A DNA stretch of 64,000 nt from Sipunculus nudus (GCA_026874595.1 CM049309.1:75438426-75502425), one strand, 5' to 3'; positions 34,501-49,500 are shown, numbered from the stretch's first letter. Numbers and translations: made by a program. Notes: a model not told the origin generated them from the letters alone.

Positions 34501-37500
34501 CTGCATTCTAGTTTATGCAGCAGACATCCAAGCTCATATCTTTGGAACCGTTTGACTGATTGGGCCAAAGTTTTGCATGTGTATAGTTCTCACATAGCTC
34601 TTTCTCATACGCAAAACTGGTGGCGCCACCTTCATACATTTTTGCACAGCGTCCAACTGTTTGTCTGCCACAGGCTAAAATCACTCATAAACATATAGTG
34701 GTTTGACTTATCTGCCTCAAATTTTGCATATGTATACAACTTGGATGGCTTTCTGGATTTTGTGGTAGGTGGCACAACCTACATACACCATTTGGCTGCA
34801 GACATCCATGCTAATATGCAACACTTCACTCTATTTCCCCTTGCCACTCAATCCATGCCTCACTTCACCCGTTCCACTCTGATTTAGGCAGATACATGTA
34901 GTCGCTTGTCGACTACCCGTATTCTAGTTTTACTAATGTATTGAACTTACTGGATGTTTAATTCCTGGTTAGATCATTGATTAAATTAAACAGAGTCATA
35001 TGAAATTAGATTTTGATGCTTGCTACATCACTCTTTATAGATTTTTCATGCATTTTATATGCATGATACTAGAAAGTATCTGACCAGTGTGTAAGTGGTA
35101 CCTGATATGACAGATGATTCCATAAGACTATAGGACAGACAACTGTAAATGTCAACCATTTTTCAGTATGATTACACACATGACCTGTCCCCAATGTAAT
35201 ATTCACTTGTTCCACTTGGTATCTAGAGGAGTATTTTTTGAAAACCATAAACTTACTTTGTCAAATTGAGATGATCCTGGTAGCCTTATACACTTGTCTG
35301 TTATTGTTTGATTCAGATATATCAGTGGTTTAAGAGTCGTCAGAGGCTGCCCTATCCGTCCACACTGTATGTCACTGTTAAAGGCATCATTCCACCTGAA
35401 ACTGTCCAGCCCGGAATAAGATCAATGAATGCTCTTCAAGAGGTGAGTTGATATATGGGTTTTTTTTCAGGTCAAAAATTTATTTGAGAAATTATTGGTC
35501 TGCAGTTTCCAGGTTTCACATTCCCAGCAGAAAATATAAGGGCTCATCTCAATTTATATAATGTGGGGCATATTTACAGGAAAGTATAGAAATCGGTTAT
35601 CTGATTTTTGTACTTAAAGCTGAATCTAAATGAAAACCTGTAGGCTAGTGTCTGAATATTAAATAAAACAACTAATTTTGTTAGTCTTAAACAACCATTT
35701 CAATATCTAGGTCACCTTCCCAGTCTTGTGCATCTTGTGTCATGATAATGCCATTATCATAAGACTGCTGATGGATAAACATTTCGTGATTTTATTGTCT
35801 AAGATGATTCTCGTGAAAAATAGATATCAGTCCACTGTCACTTTCCTTACTTTCTTCCACTTAATGAAATCTGCAGGTACTGTTCCCTGAAAAAGGTTAA
35901 TTGTTGTATCACTCATATTTACAAGAGCTAGATGATATGATGGTGGACTAAGAAATATATGATCAGCCCGGAGTACTATGACTAAATCTGATGGTGTGAC
36001 CATTTGATTAACAGGAAAAAGGTAGAGCTACATTTGATGACCTTCAAAAGACATCAGACCATACAGGATTATTAACAGGGTGAGTAAAACATGGTTCCCT
36101 CTACTCAAACAACTGTTAACAGGTTATAGACTTCCCTCGAATAATTTTTTTTTATATATAAATTTATTAAGTCCTTTAATAAGCCCTGTCTCTCAGAAAG
36201 AAGTAGTTTCCACTTCAGTGGGGAAATTACACAAGTAAGATCAAGGAAACTCTTGCATATAAAATACACAAGTAATGTAAAGTGACTACTGGAAACAGAG
36301 AATAGATTAAAGTATAGACACCAAATTATTGCACTTGGAGTTTGTTTTTGTATTGTTTTCTATACAAATGCAACTATTAATCATGTCTCAGTGACACCTA
36401 TTTTACATTTTTTCTTGTGTTAATGTCTTATTTAGAATGTAAATCAGTTTAAACCTGAATGGCAAATATTAAATATAAAGGAGTAAGATATATAATGATT
36501 CATTTCAAGCAAAGACACAAGATGGTGCTAATGATAATTTGTGGTACCTTGATATCCCATTGATATAAGTATCATGATTGTATATAAATTTATAACAGTA
36601 CTACAAATGTGAACAAGAAGACTCCTGCAGCTTGGAACAGGCTGCCAGGTCAAGTTTGTAAAATCCCCAACTGTTTGCTGTTGAGTCTGGCAGCTGGACA
36701 AAAAGGCTGTTTTGTCCTCAAGTTTTCACCAGATGGGAAGAGTCTGGCCTGTGCCTGCCATGACAGGGATGGGTATCCTATTATCATTTATGAGGTAGGT
36801 CTCCAGTCTAAGGATATATGATATTAATGGTGGGCATGTAGTCATGAGGGTGTCATTTTATTGACATATTTGATTTGACATCAATTTGTAATACAGTGAT
36901 AGTTTTACATTTGAAGTTGATAAAAGTTATATGTGTAGCAGATATCACATTTTAAAATTTTCTGAATATTTTGTTTAGAAAGTATTAAATTTTAGTTTAA
37001 CAATGATATGTACAGTGTTAGAATCATATTATGTAGAACTATGTATATGTTTATTAAAATGATTTAAATATCTAAAAAAATAGAAGAATAGAATAATTTA
37101 AGAGAGAGAGAGAGATAAGGAGGGAAGGGCTATGAGAGGGGTACAGGGATTTTGGTGTGAAAGAATGTGTGCACTATTTAGATGCATGTATGGATGTGTT
37201 ACTGCTGTGAGTCTGGTTATTGAAGATTTGGCACTATAATACTATACTTACAACCAATGCATGAACATTTGCAGTGACCGCATGCTATTTATTTAATTTA
37301 TTTAATTATGAATAATCCAAAATAAACTCTTCAAACCTAAATCCTTACTGTCATTCTCTTTGTATCACAGATTCCCAGTGGCAGAATGAAAGGCCGACTC
37401 CTGGGTCACTATGGGATCATCTATGAGGTACACTGGTCTAACGACAGCAAACGATTGGTCTCTGCCTGCTCTGATGGTACAGCCAGGTAGGCCATACATA

Positions 37501-40500
37501 TTTCAGAGACGGTGGCACAGATAAAATTTATAATGCATATTAGATGTCAGCCATTCTGTTTGTTTCTTCACAGGTCATGTGATATAGGTGCAGCATGCTC
37601 TAGGGTACTTGAAATAGTGAAAATATACACCCATTATGTAATTGACAGTCTTTAAAATCAATTTTACAGAATATCTGGTCATGGAAATATACATAATCTG
37701 TCAGTCAGTCACTGGCATCTGACTGGTAACTAATGAAGCATTTCCCCTGATAACCTGGTGAGTTGAACATTAATTTAACTACATGTGCAGAGTATACTTT
37801 ACCTCTGAAACTGTTTAATTTAAAGTGAATATCTTTTTTACTTTTCTCTGTTTATTAGTTTTATAATCATAAGTATGTACTATGTATAATGCATATGTGT
37901 CCTCTTTAGTCTGTCTTTATGCTGTTATTATGATTTACAGAGTATGGAACATGGAAACACTCAGCAGTACACCAGACAAACTGATGCCACACCCATCATT
38001 TGTATATACAGCCAAGTTCCATGGACGTATCAATAAGGTGGTGGCCACGGCTGGTTACGATCACATCATCAGGGTGTGGAGTCTTCAGGGTGACTCCGAT
38101 CATGCTCAGGTAGACTCTGAGGCTCCGTATTCTCTCTCTTTTAGAACTGTTCAATATGTCACACATTAATCACAATACAGTAAAACTGATCATGCTCAGG
38201 TAGTCTCTGAGGCTCAGTATTCTCTCTCTTTTAGAACTGTTCAATATGTCACACATTAATCTCAATACAGTAAAACCGATCATGCTCAGGTAGACTCTGA
38301 GGCTCAGTATTCTCTCTCTTTTAGAACTGTTCAATATGTCACACATTAATCACAATACAGTAAAACCGATCATGCTCAGGTAGACTCTGAGGCTCAGTAT
38401 TCTCTCTCTTTTAGAACTGTTCAATATGTCACACATTAATCACAATACAGTAAAACCTATCATGCTCAGGTAGACTTTGAGGCTCAGTATTCTCTCTCTT
38501 TTAGAACTGTTCAATATGTCACACATTAATCACAATACAGTAAAACCGATCATGCTCAGGTAGACTCTGAGGCTCAGTATTCTCTCTCTTTTAGAACTGT
38601 TCAATATGTCACACATTAATCACAATACAGTAAAACCTCATCTAACAACCACCTCAGGTAAGCGACCACCTCAAAATAACAACCACATGTTCACGGTCCC
38701 AATTATATTTTGCTCTTTATTTCAGACCTTGCTTAAATGACCATCTCAAAAATGTGACCACTTTATTGAGGTCCCATTGATGGTTGTAATTTCGCGGTTT
38801 CACCGTGTATGATAGGCCTGTGAATTGTGAGGGACCTTGGAATTGGTTCAGTTTTCCATTCTTTACCTTTGATATTATCCTCAATTCAATTTTTACCTAA
38901 GTGGTAAATTTCAAATTTGGTTATAAATAAAAGCAAAAATTTAACCTCAATGGATGGTAGTTAATTTTAGCAAGTGAATGAACAGTGTAGCTCTCCCTCT
39001 ATTTATCACGTCCATTTCTGTCTCTGTGTGAGTGGAAAGGTCATATTGCTGAGAATTAAAAACTTGGTGGTGGGCACATAAAGGATAAATAGCCACTTAT
39101 TGCATTGAGCTCCTTCATATTTGACAGCTTTGGACCACTAACAAATTAATTCAGTTCACATAGTGTAATTGCTGTAGTTAAAATTCTCGCATCATGATAA
39201 GGAACAAAATTTGCATTATATGGAAAATGAATATCACATTCCACTGAACTCAAAAGTTTATATTATTTGTAGTTTTTTTAGTTTATATAATCTGCCTTGA
39301 CTCAGAATGAGACAAGTCAGCTAATTTTAAGAATTCCAATTTGTTTAGAAAATTCTCAGACAGCACTCACTTTAGGTCAAAACTATCAAATCTCTGATAA
39401 GATCATTAACTGTAGCATATCTTGATCAATAAGTTGTAAAAACTACCAGTAAATAAAAAAAACTTAAACTGGATGCCAAAAAATGCCACACACTAATTGT
39501 TTATGCAGATATTTCCCCAGAATACTTCAGTTCATGTTTTAATTGACAGTTCATGTTTTGATTGACAGGTCATAAATTGATTGACCATTCATGTTTTGAT
39601 TTACAGTTTGTATTTTGATTGACAGGTCATAATTTGATTGACAATTCATGTTTTGATTTACAGCTCATGCAAGAGTTAGATGGGCACATGAGTTACGTCA
39701 ACTCCTTATGCTTTGACGAGGAAGGAGGTAAAATGGCATCAGCTGACTCGCTGGGAGTGATACGAATATGGAATGTCCATGTCACTGATCAGCCGTCAAA
39801 GAGAGGTATGTGAGATGGCAGGTGATATGGTGAATGACTATTTGTACCATTCTGCTTGCCAGTAAAACATTCATAAAGGAGTTAAATAACTATAAGATAG
39901 TGGGCATTATGTTACAATTATGGTGATGTTGTAATGCAGAATAATAAAGCAACATTTCTGTGGCATTTAATCAAAATAAAGTTTGTATAGTAAATGATTG
40001 TGTATTTGAAGAGAATAAAATAGGGAAAATTTAATATTGTTCAGTAAACATGTGAATACACAATTCAGAATGGGGTTTGCTAATGTAGCTTGATGTATAA
40101 TTCTTTTAAAGAAGAATTATAAGAGATGTTTGTGTTTCTAGGTATTCTTAGAGACTGGACATTATTCAAGGAGCTTCGTGATGAAGAAATTAAGGTGAGC
40201 AATGCACAGAACGACACTTGATTTTATTTGTGTGTTGTTACTTAACTTCTTGGTTTAGACTCTGACAAACATGGCCAGTATACCTGATTATAACTGTGTT
40301 ATTTATAATATATGGATCAGTATTTAAGACTTTGATTCAGTTTTTCAGATATTCAACATCTTCTTGGTAGCCTCTGATTTTGTTTACTAGTTGTTACAGT
40401 TGACTCTGTTCCAAAAAAAACACAGTAAACTGGATAATGTTTGAAAATATTTTAATGTGTGGAATAGTGTTAAGAAATTTCCACTTTCAAATATTTGTTA

Positions 40501-43500
40501 CAAGAGATTTATTAATAAACATTAACCATAATTTTGTTAAAAGATTTTAAATTCATGAGGCTGTTCCATTACTCTTTCCGCTTCCTAATAAAATCAAATT
40601 TGAAACATATATCTTATCTTTTTTAAGGGTGCTGCCATCAACTGCGTTCTTTTCCATCCTAGTGGTCGACGACTTCTCGTCCATTGTCGTGACAACATAC
40701 TGCGTACAATTGATCTTCGAGTGTAAGTAACTGGTCACTCATATATTTGACAAAACTCATATATATTTCCTGTACATGTTAAAAATGACTTTACTTACTC
40801 TGATACATAATGATATAATGATGTGGTTTGTGTTTCAGGCTTACAGTATGTCAGAGGTATATTGGTGCTTTAAACTTCCGAGAACAGATCCGCAGTACAG
40901 TAACACCATGTGGTACATTTGTCATAGCTGGCAGCGAGGATGGGGTAGCTTACGTGTGGCATTTTGAAACAGGTATTTCAGGAATGTTTTCAATTGTAAA
41001 CACAAATCGGTATACAAGAGCATGTTTTGTTTGGACATCACCGGTACACAAGCTTGTGAGCAGGGATACACTTTCTTGCTTCATTGCACATAAACCAAAA
41101 ATTTTGAATATATTTTCTAAAATTTGCTGGAATGGTAAATATTTAGTATTTTTTATGCAGAGAAGGTAATTGAAATGTCATTTTTCCTGTTCTTTTGAAA
41201 CATAATGTGACCTGACATTGAATAATGACTGAGCAAACTAAAGGTCCATTGGATAGGTTGTAAGGTTTTATGTATTCAAGTCATTCATTGCTTACTGTTT
41301 ATTACTGTCAATCTTTGAATCTGTACATATCTTAGAACAATGCAACAGTTTTTAGCTCAACAGACTGTAAGTCATCTGAGCTATTGAAAAGGACCTTTGG
41401 ATCTTGTTTGTCCATCATTAACAGTAAACGTTACCGAAAGACCAAAATAGTCCTGATAGTTCTCCATTTGCATAATTAAAATTAGGTCACTGGGACCAAT
41501 GTTTTCCAAAACACGAGTTACACACTAGTCAATGAGAATTTACACAAACTTCTCATGAATGCTTTGATGGATTGTCATAAAATTTGGTATGCATATCATT
41601 CTTGAAACACTTTATTTAATTATTCACTTTTTTTCCTTACCAGGTGATCAGGTGGCCCGTTACTCAGAGCTTAATTTCAGGCATCCCCTGACAGATGTGG
41701 ACTTCCATCCTCATGACCACATGGTGGCATTTTCTGCTTTTGGAGAAAGTGAACCTGTTCTTGTCTTCCGATACAACTACAAGAGTGAGTCATCCATTAC
41801 AATGTAGAAAAATACTTTAAAAATCAAATTTTTAGCTTAAAGAATCATGGCAGAGAAAAAATTAAACTAATAAAATTTTAGATATTTTCAGGTAGTTAAA
41901 TATCAGCCCACTGGAAATGACTTGCTGCTACTTGTGTGTTTAAAATAGTGCACAATTAAAACCTTTAAAGCTGTGATAATATTAAAATATATAAGATTTT
42001 ATCAACAATCAACACATAAATTTACACATCAGAAAATAACATAGACCAGGTTTCAGTGATAGAGACTTAATGGGGTATATTAATAGTTTAAAACAAAATT
42101 TTAATTACTTTCCAGGGTTTTTTTTTTCCAGTGACCCTACCTGAAAGAATGAGTGTCAGATTGCCTTTCATTTGGACTGATCAAGTTTAAGATAAAATTG
42201 AATTGGCTTATTACTTTAATTGTGACCTTGGACTTTGAATCTGTATCACAATGTCAGATGAGTTACTGCAGTTGATTGTATGATCAGATATCCAGTGATT
42301 TTGGATGATATCTATGAAATGGACTGTTCATTGCCTCCATGCACATAAAATTTTGTTTCCCATGCAACATAATCTCTGTTGTATCAGTGTTTATGTCTAT
42401 TGTATGCTGGATGTTCTTAAACTTGTGTAATGTTTGTGAGCCTTTGTTGTTTATGTTTATTTACAATAAAAACCTGTAAGAAGTTTTAGACTCCATATGA
42501 TGTATTATTGTTTACTTTTATAACATTTGTATAAATTTGCTCTCGTAGTTGCTCAGGAGAATGCCGGGATAGGGACCATGGCGTTCAGGTCGGGTCCAGC
42601 AGGATCGCCAGAAGTCAACCTCGATGCAATGAAGCTGGATGAACCTCAAGAGTAAGAGCTGATAATAAAAATATAACAAACATTGATCAGAGCAATGTAC
42701 ACGCTGATTCACAGGCTTGTGAACACTTAGGCTAGGGGCTGCAGTACACTTGTTGATGGATCATAATCGATCCCCTGTACACAAACTCACACTTATTGTA
42801 ATGCAGAGTAGATCAATGTGTAATAGTTTAAAACAGTGTATTCTTTTTATTTTCATTCAACCTGTTGGTCTAATGCTGAAAAGTCTTAAGTTAAAGCACT
42901 AATTAGGTTAGTATTTTATATGTTATTGTATATATTATTAGTAGCTCTCCTAGTTAGAGCACTGGTAAAGCCAGAATCTGTTTATCTACCTGGATCTTCT
43001 CCACTGGTTAGAGCACTAATTAAGTCAGCATCTTATATTCTTCTTGGTCCTTTCTCCTAGTTAGAGCACGAAGGTAGTCAGCATCTTATTTTCTTCTGGG
43101 TTGTCTCTCCTAATTCGAGCACTAAGTTAGTTGAGATGTTTTATGCTTCTTGGTCCTTTCTCTTAGTCAGAGAGAGCACTAAGTTAGTCAGGATCTTATA
43201 TTCTTCTGGGTCTTCTCTTAGAGCACCAAGTTAGTCAGCATCTTATATTCTTCTGGGTCCTCTCTCCTAGTTAGAGCACTTAGTCAGGATCTTATATTCT
43301 TCTGGGTCTTCTCTTAGAGCACCAAGTTAGTCAGCATCTTATATTCTTCTGGGTCCTCTCTCCTAGTTAGAGCACTTAGTCAGGATCTTATATTCTTCTG
43401 GGTCTTCTCTTAGAGCACCAAGTTAGTCAGCATCTTATATTCTTCTGGGTCCTCTCTCCTAGTTAGAGCACGAAGGTAGTCAGCATCTTATTTTCTTCTG

Positions 43501-46500
43501 GGTTGTCTCTCCTAATTCGAGCACTAAGTTAGTTGAGATGTTTTATGCTTCTTGGTCCTTTCTCTTAGTCAGAGAGAGCACTAAGTTAGTCAGGATCTTA
43601 TATTCTTCTGGGTCTTCTCTTAGAGCACCAAGTTAGTCAGCATCTTATATTCTTCTGGGTCCTCTCTCCTAGTTAGAGCACTTAGTCAGGATCTTATATT
43701 CTTCTGGGTCTTCTCTTAGAGCACCAAGTTAGTCAGCATCTTATATTCTTCTGGGTCCTCTCTCCTAGTTAGAGCACTTAAGTTAGTCAGCATCTTATAT
43801 TCTTCTTGGTCATCTGTCCTTGGTAGAACACTAAGTTAGTAAGCATCTTATATTCTTCTTGGTCCTTTCTCCTAGTTAGAGCACGAAAGTAGTCAGCATC
43901 TTATTTTCTTCTGGGTCATCTCTCCTAGTTCGAGCACTAAGTTAGTCAAGATCTTATATGCTTCTGGGACCTTTCTCCTAGTTTGAGCACTTAGTTAGTC
44001 AGGATCTTATATTCATCTGGGTCTTCTCTTAGTTAGAGCACCAAGTTAGTCAGCATCTTATGTTCTTCTGGGTCCTCTCTCCTAGTTAGAGCACTAAGTT
44101 AGTCAGGATCTTATATTCTTCTGGGTCTTCTCTTAGAGCACCAAGTTAGTCAGCATCTTATATTCTTCTGGGTCCTCTCTCCTAGTTAGAGCACTTAGTC
44201 AGGATCTTATATTCTTCTGGGTCTTCTCTTAGAGCACCAAGTTAGTCAGCATCTTATATTCTTCTGGGTCCTCTCTCCTAGTTAGAGCACTTAGTCAGGA
44301 TCTTATATTCTTCTGGGTCTTCTCTTAGAGCACCAAGTTAGTCAGCATCTTATATTCTTCTGGGTCCTCTCTCCTAGTTAGAGCACTTAGTCAGGATCTT
44401 ATATTCTTCTGGGTCTTCTCTTAGAGCACCAAGTTAGTCAGCATCTTATATCCTTCTGGGTCCTCTCTCCTAGTTAGAGCACTAAGTTAGTCAGCATCTT
44501 ATATTCTTCTTGGTCATCTGTCCTTGTTAGAACACTAAGTTAGTCAGCCTCTTATATTCTTCTTGATCCTCTCTCCCAGTTAGAGCACCAAGTTAGTCAG
44601 CATCTTATATTCTTCTGGGTCCTCTCTCCTAGTTGGAACACTTAGTAAGTCAGCATCTTCTTTTCTTCTGGATCCTCTCGCCTAGTTAGAGCACTAAGTT
44701 AGTCAGCATCTTCTTTTCTTCTGGATCCTCTTTCCTAGTTAGAGCACTAAGTTAGTCAGTATCTTATAATTATCTGGGTCCTCTCTCCTAGTTAGAGCAC
44801 TAAATAAGTCAGACTATTATATCCTACCTGGATCCTCTCTCCTAGTAAGAACAATAAGAAAGTTGGTATCTTATATTCTACCTGGATCTTTTTATAACAA
44901 ATTATTACATCAGTGGTGCCCAACAAAATATCTAACCAGATAAATTCACAATAAGAAACACCCTAATATTATTCATATGTATTTTCTTGAAATCCCTTGC
45001 AAACAGCTACATTTGGCTTAGTGTTCTCAATAAAAATTATTTGTTCATCTAATTATCAATGGGAGCCTTACTGTGTTTTCATTTTTATTTATTTTTTTTC
45101 GGTGGTGTAACAGGCTAGGAGATATTGACACCTCGGCAGTAGACTTCCGTGCTCAGGCGTCGGCTCGCTTAGAGAGAGTGAAGAGGAAACTAGAATCTGT
45201 CACAGTAAGTCAGCATGTGAAAACACAAAACATCCTATCATACGCAAGTTTGTGTAGGACCCAAAATTAGTACAGCAAGGATGCTTACCTTTCAACTGGT
45301 GGTAAAAATAACTTCACTTTCACATCAAGTTTTATCAAGGCTAAACAATGTAATACTTGAAAGACTTGCACAAAATTAAAATTAAAAATTCCATTAGTCA
45401 AACGGATCACATGACAGTGGAATTTCTACTGTATCACACATAAAAGATGCCTGAAAATATGTTGATTCATGTCAGGGCAGCCACAGGACATTGGCCAAAA
45501 TTGGTCTTTGCTCCGAACTCGCTGCCACCTTGTGGATTCTTTCATTCACCCAGCATGCAAGACAAAAAAAGATGTGCGCACACATAGTGAGAGGTCACAT
45601 GCGTGCGCGCACATCTCGTTTGATCTTTCATGCTGTTGGTGAATGAAAGAATCTCAATCAAACATCACCTTGCAGGTAAGGCTCATTTAATTATTCAATT
45701 CTGATATACCTAAATATACCACTGTCCTCTCTCAACAAGCCATCTGTTTTATGGCAAAAAATTCATCTTTTGATCTCTGTATCCTTCTAAACATCACCAT
45801 TGTAAAAAATTAAAATTACCTTGAAGTTTTACCTAAATTAATTTGTAAGTATAACTGACTGAGACTTCATTCAAATATGTGCACATATTTATGCAAGAAT
45901 CAGTTAAGTGTAGCAATCACAGGCTAACTAGATATGCATTGAGGCAAATATATTATACATGTTATATTACCTTTGATAAGATATAACAACTTTTTAATAT
46001 GCTTTTCGTCTAGCAAATATTTGGATTGAAAATTAACACTGCTAAATAAAAGGTGTCAGTATCATATTATCATTATTACAGCTTAACAAAGATTGGCATG
46101 TGAGTACTGAATGTTAGTGATTGAATTAAGTATATACAGTAGAATGCCGTTTTTCCAAAGCGTCAGGGGACAAGCTTTTTGTTTGGAAAAACAAACTTTT
46201 GAATTCATGGTCAGGGGTCCAGCAGCAAGTTTGTATGACATTTTATGCCAAGTTACCAGGGAACACCATGTTTCTTTTTACCTACATAATAGTCTACCTC
46301 GACATATAAAAATATTAGATTCACTGCAGAGCCTGATTTGTTTCAGTCCACCCTGGGGACTCATATTTACATAAACTCATGTAAAATATCAATATACATG
46401 AAAAATGTTTTGTAAGAATGAATAAATTTTCAGTTCCCTTTTTAAAATTTCAGAAAAATGAATTTTCAGAAAACGGCATTCAGAAAAAGGGCATTCTCAT

Positions 46501-49500
46501 ACAGGTTTTTTCTAGCAGTACATTGTGAGTAACTTTTAATTTATTTTAAACCAGGCGTCACTTTTTATTGTTGTACTGTAAGCCTGTAGATGTTACCTCA
46601 GTATTATGTGTGTGATACAGTGATTGTGTAAGTTTATATTTTTCTCTTTAGTTTCTATCACATTTTCCCTATAGGTATTAGGATTTTTCAACTTTTCACT
46701 ACTTTAGAAAGCACTTTTTGTGTCACAGGCTTTCCAGAGTCTTCCGCTGGCAGCTAACGAACATCCTCTTGGGGTACCTTCCAGGAGTACTTCCCCGTAT
46801 CCTCCACAATCTATGATGAGCACATGGGGCTCTACGTTTGATGGTACAAGTCTGATGGCGCAAGGCATGATGGTATGGGTACTGTCATTCTGGCTATAAT
46901 TTAAATCAAAAGGGATTTTCAGGAGATTTTATGCATTTATAATGGAACTGTTTTTTGCCTGGATGTAACTTGTTTACTACCAGGTTGCACAAGGCAGTTT
47001 TTACCAAGTTACTGAGACCTTAGCACCTATTGTTAAGTCTAAATAAATGTTGGTTTTTCCTGGTTATACAGTGGCACATGCATTTTAAGACATTTGTTTA
47101 AATAGGAGCTGACATGGGATTTTTCCCTTTAGTTGTGGATTTCTATACAAACCTTTTACTCCCAAAAAAAGCATGTAAGCACAGTCATCAGGAACTTCTA
47201 GCAGTGTATTATTTGTGTTCTCCGATAATGTGTAGAGACACCTGTCATTTCAAAAAGCTGATGAAAGTATTCAAAATATGTTTCTGCAGCTGTTGTCTTA
47301 TGTACCACATAAATCCTTCAGACACAGATCCCTGCAACCAAACCAAATGAATAAAGTTGTACACATTAGGTTGTTATTTCCACAAGGGCATCAGATAGAT
47401 GATGTGGTAAGCACATAAATTTCTCTATCTTGATTTTGTGTGAACTAGTTGGCTTTCCTCCAGCTTTTCTTTTACTAGCAGTTTAAGAACTGATGCACAT
47501 AAGCACTTTTGCCCAGTACTTTTCTCCCAGTATTGCTCATAATACCTTCCAGTTTCAGTGATTTTATTTAAATTTTTGCAAGCTGACATTCAGATAATAA
47601 ATAAGATTTGGTTGTAATAAATTATCATGTGCTGATGTCTTCTGTCCCAGTCTCCACACTCGGGACGACAAGTCCCACTCTCCGTACAACAGCAGCAAAT
47701 GGCAGCCCAGCAGCAGTACATGAAACAGACCACATCTGGCTGGAGACCAGGCTTCATGTCAGGTTAGTCAATATGGATTAAGTATTATACACCTGTCTAA
47801 GTGGGGTTGTATGATGGTAGTAGCAGCATCCTTCTTTTGGTATGTCTATCTGTTAACCTTTAGTGTCACTGTGATAATTAATCAGTGATGTGAAGGATTA
47901 GGTGATACTCACTATGAATACTAAATGAGTTTTATCTCTATCTCACCAAAGTTTGATTTTTGGTAAAAAATCCATGCATGTTTATTGAAGTCAGACTTCT
48001 TTGCAGTCTCACTGCAATATCTTACCAAGGATACAATGGATTTTAATGAAACTCTATTAATACAATGTAATAACCTCGATAAAAATCTTGACTGAAATTG
48101 ATTCTAGGCAAGATCCACATATATTTATATGAGGTCAGAGGTCAGCAGACTTTGGTGTCACTTTGGTGACTAACCAAAAATATGATGGATTTTCATGAAA
48201 TTCAGTATAAATATCTATCAGTGAGTTTTTCATGTTATTTCAACTCTGGGAAAAATCCATGTATATTTAATGAGGTCAGAAATTCCCAATTTGTTTGTGA
48301 TGTAGCTATGACAACAAGAATTTTGTGTGTTTTTCATGAAATTCAGTATGAATGTATAACCAATAAAATAACCTACCTGGCTTCAGTACTCTGCAAAATC
48401 TTTGCATATTTTATTACGACAAATGTCACAAGCATAAGACGAGGGTATTATGCACTCTTGCATTGCCTCTCATCACTCCTGTTACTTTCCAATATTAAGA
48501 CTACAAGTTTCATAAAACAATTTGGTGTGATTGTATTTCTCTGCACAGAAAAAAAAATAATTTCACGTTCATGTTTCCTGGTGTGTCAGTGGAGCCACTT
48601 AAACACCATGATGTAATTGGTCTGGATAACTCATAGAACCCATTTAATTTTACTGTTTATCTGGACAAAGATGTGTTGTATTTGCCTATGCCTGTTTGTT
48701 TGCTGGTTGGTAGTGGTCATTCTTTATGTCCATAACAACCTGAGTTGGTTTTGAACCTCAAAACAGATGGCTTGTCCAGGATAATTTTCCGCCTGACATT
48801 TTTGTCTAATGGGCTTTAATTTGTTTTGTTGGTGGAATTATATTGTTCTCTAATATGTACCCCAAGGTTGATAATATAGGAAAAAGATAAAATTTCGACA
48901 GAAAGAATTAGCATACTGAATGTTACATCAGTTTGGTGTTCATCTGAAGTTATGGATTTTTGATTCAACTGTGCTGTACCCATTGTATGGATGAGTTGAA
49001 TTCTTAAACCAGAAAAAAAGACTTGATCTTGGTGGTTTTGTTAAGAAGGACTAGATAGGAGCTTTAGTCAATTGAAATAAAATTAGGAACCCATTTCATC
49101 TCAAGGTGTGCTGTTATGCATTGTTGGGGAATATATGCAGTATGCAATGTTGAGAAATCAAGTATGTGAATACTCGTGTGGTGCTGATTAATGGATGATT
49201 GGTTGTGTTTCTTTATGATCTATTTAATTGGTTGCATTTTCAGAGAATTTCTAAACAGTGATTATTCATGCACAAGCGAATAAGTCACATCTTATAGAAA
49301 AGTCTGTCAGATACATAAGGAACGCACAAAGTGGTGACACCTGGAGCCACATCTCTGGACAAGTATACAATTAAAAGTCTCAGTCACAGCATGATTAACA
49401 ATTTTAACATGATTAATGGGGACAGGTACTGTTGTCTGCTGATGTGTTTTAACTTAAGGCTGTTGAGTAACAAAATACAAAAGTGTATATATCAGTGCTG

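Noticed and set aside
38101-38640. CRISPR-like or coding tandem repeat
   Set aside because: A eukaryotic intron minisatellite: direct 90-bp units with no spacers and an in-frame TAA in each unit.
48182-48616. 144-residue plus-strand frame in AHI1 intron 25
   Set aside because: Spans degenerate tandem repeats, has no domain pattern and lies in an intron.
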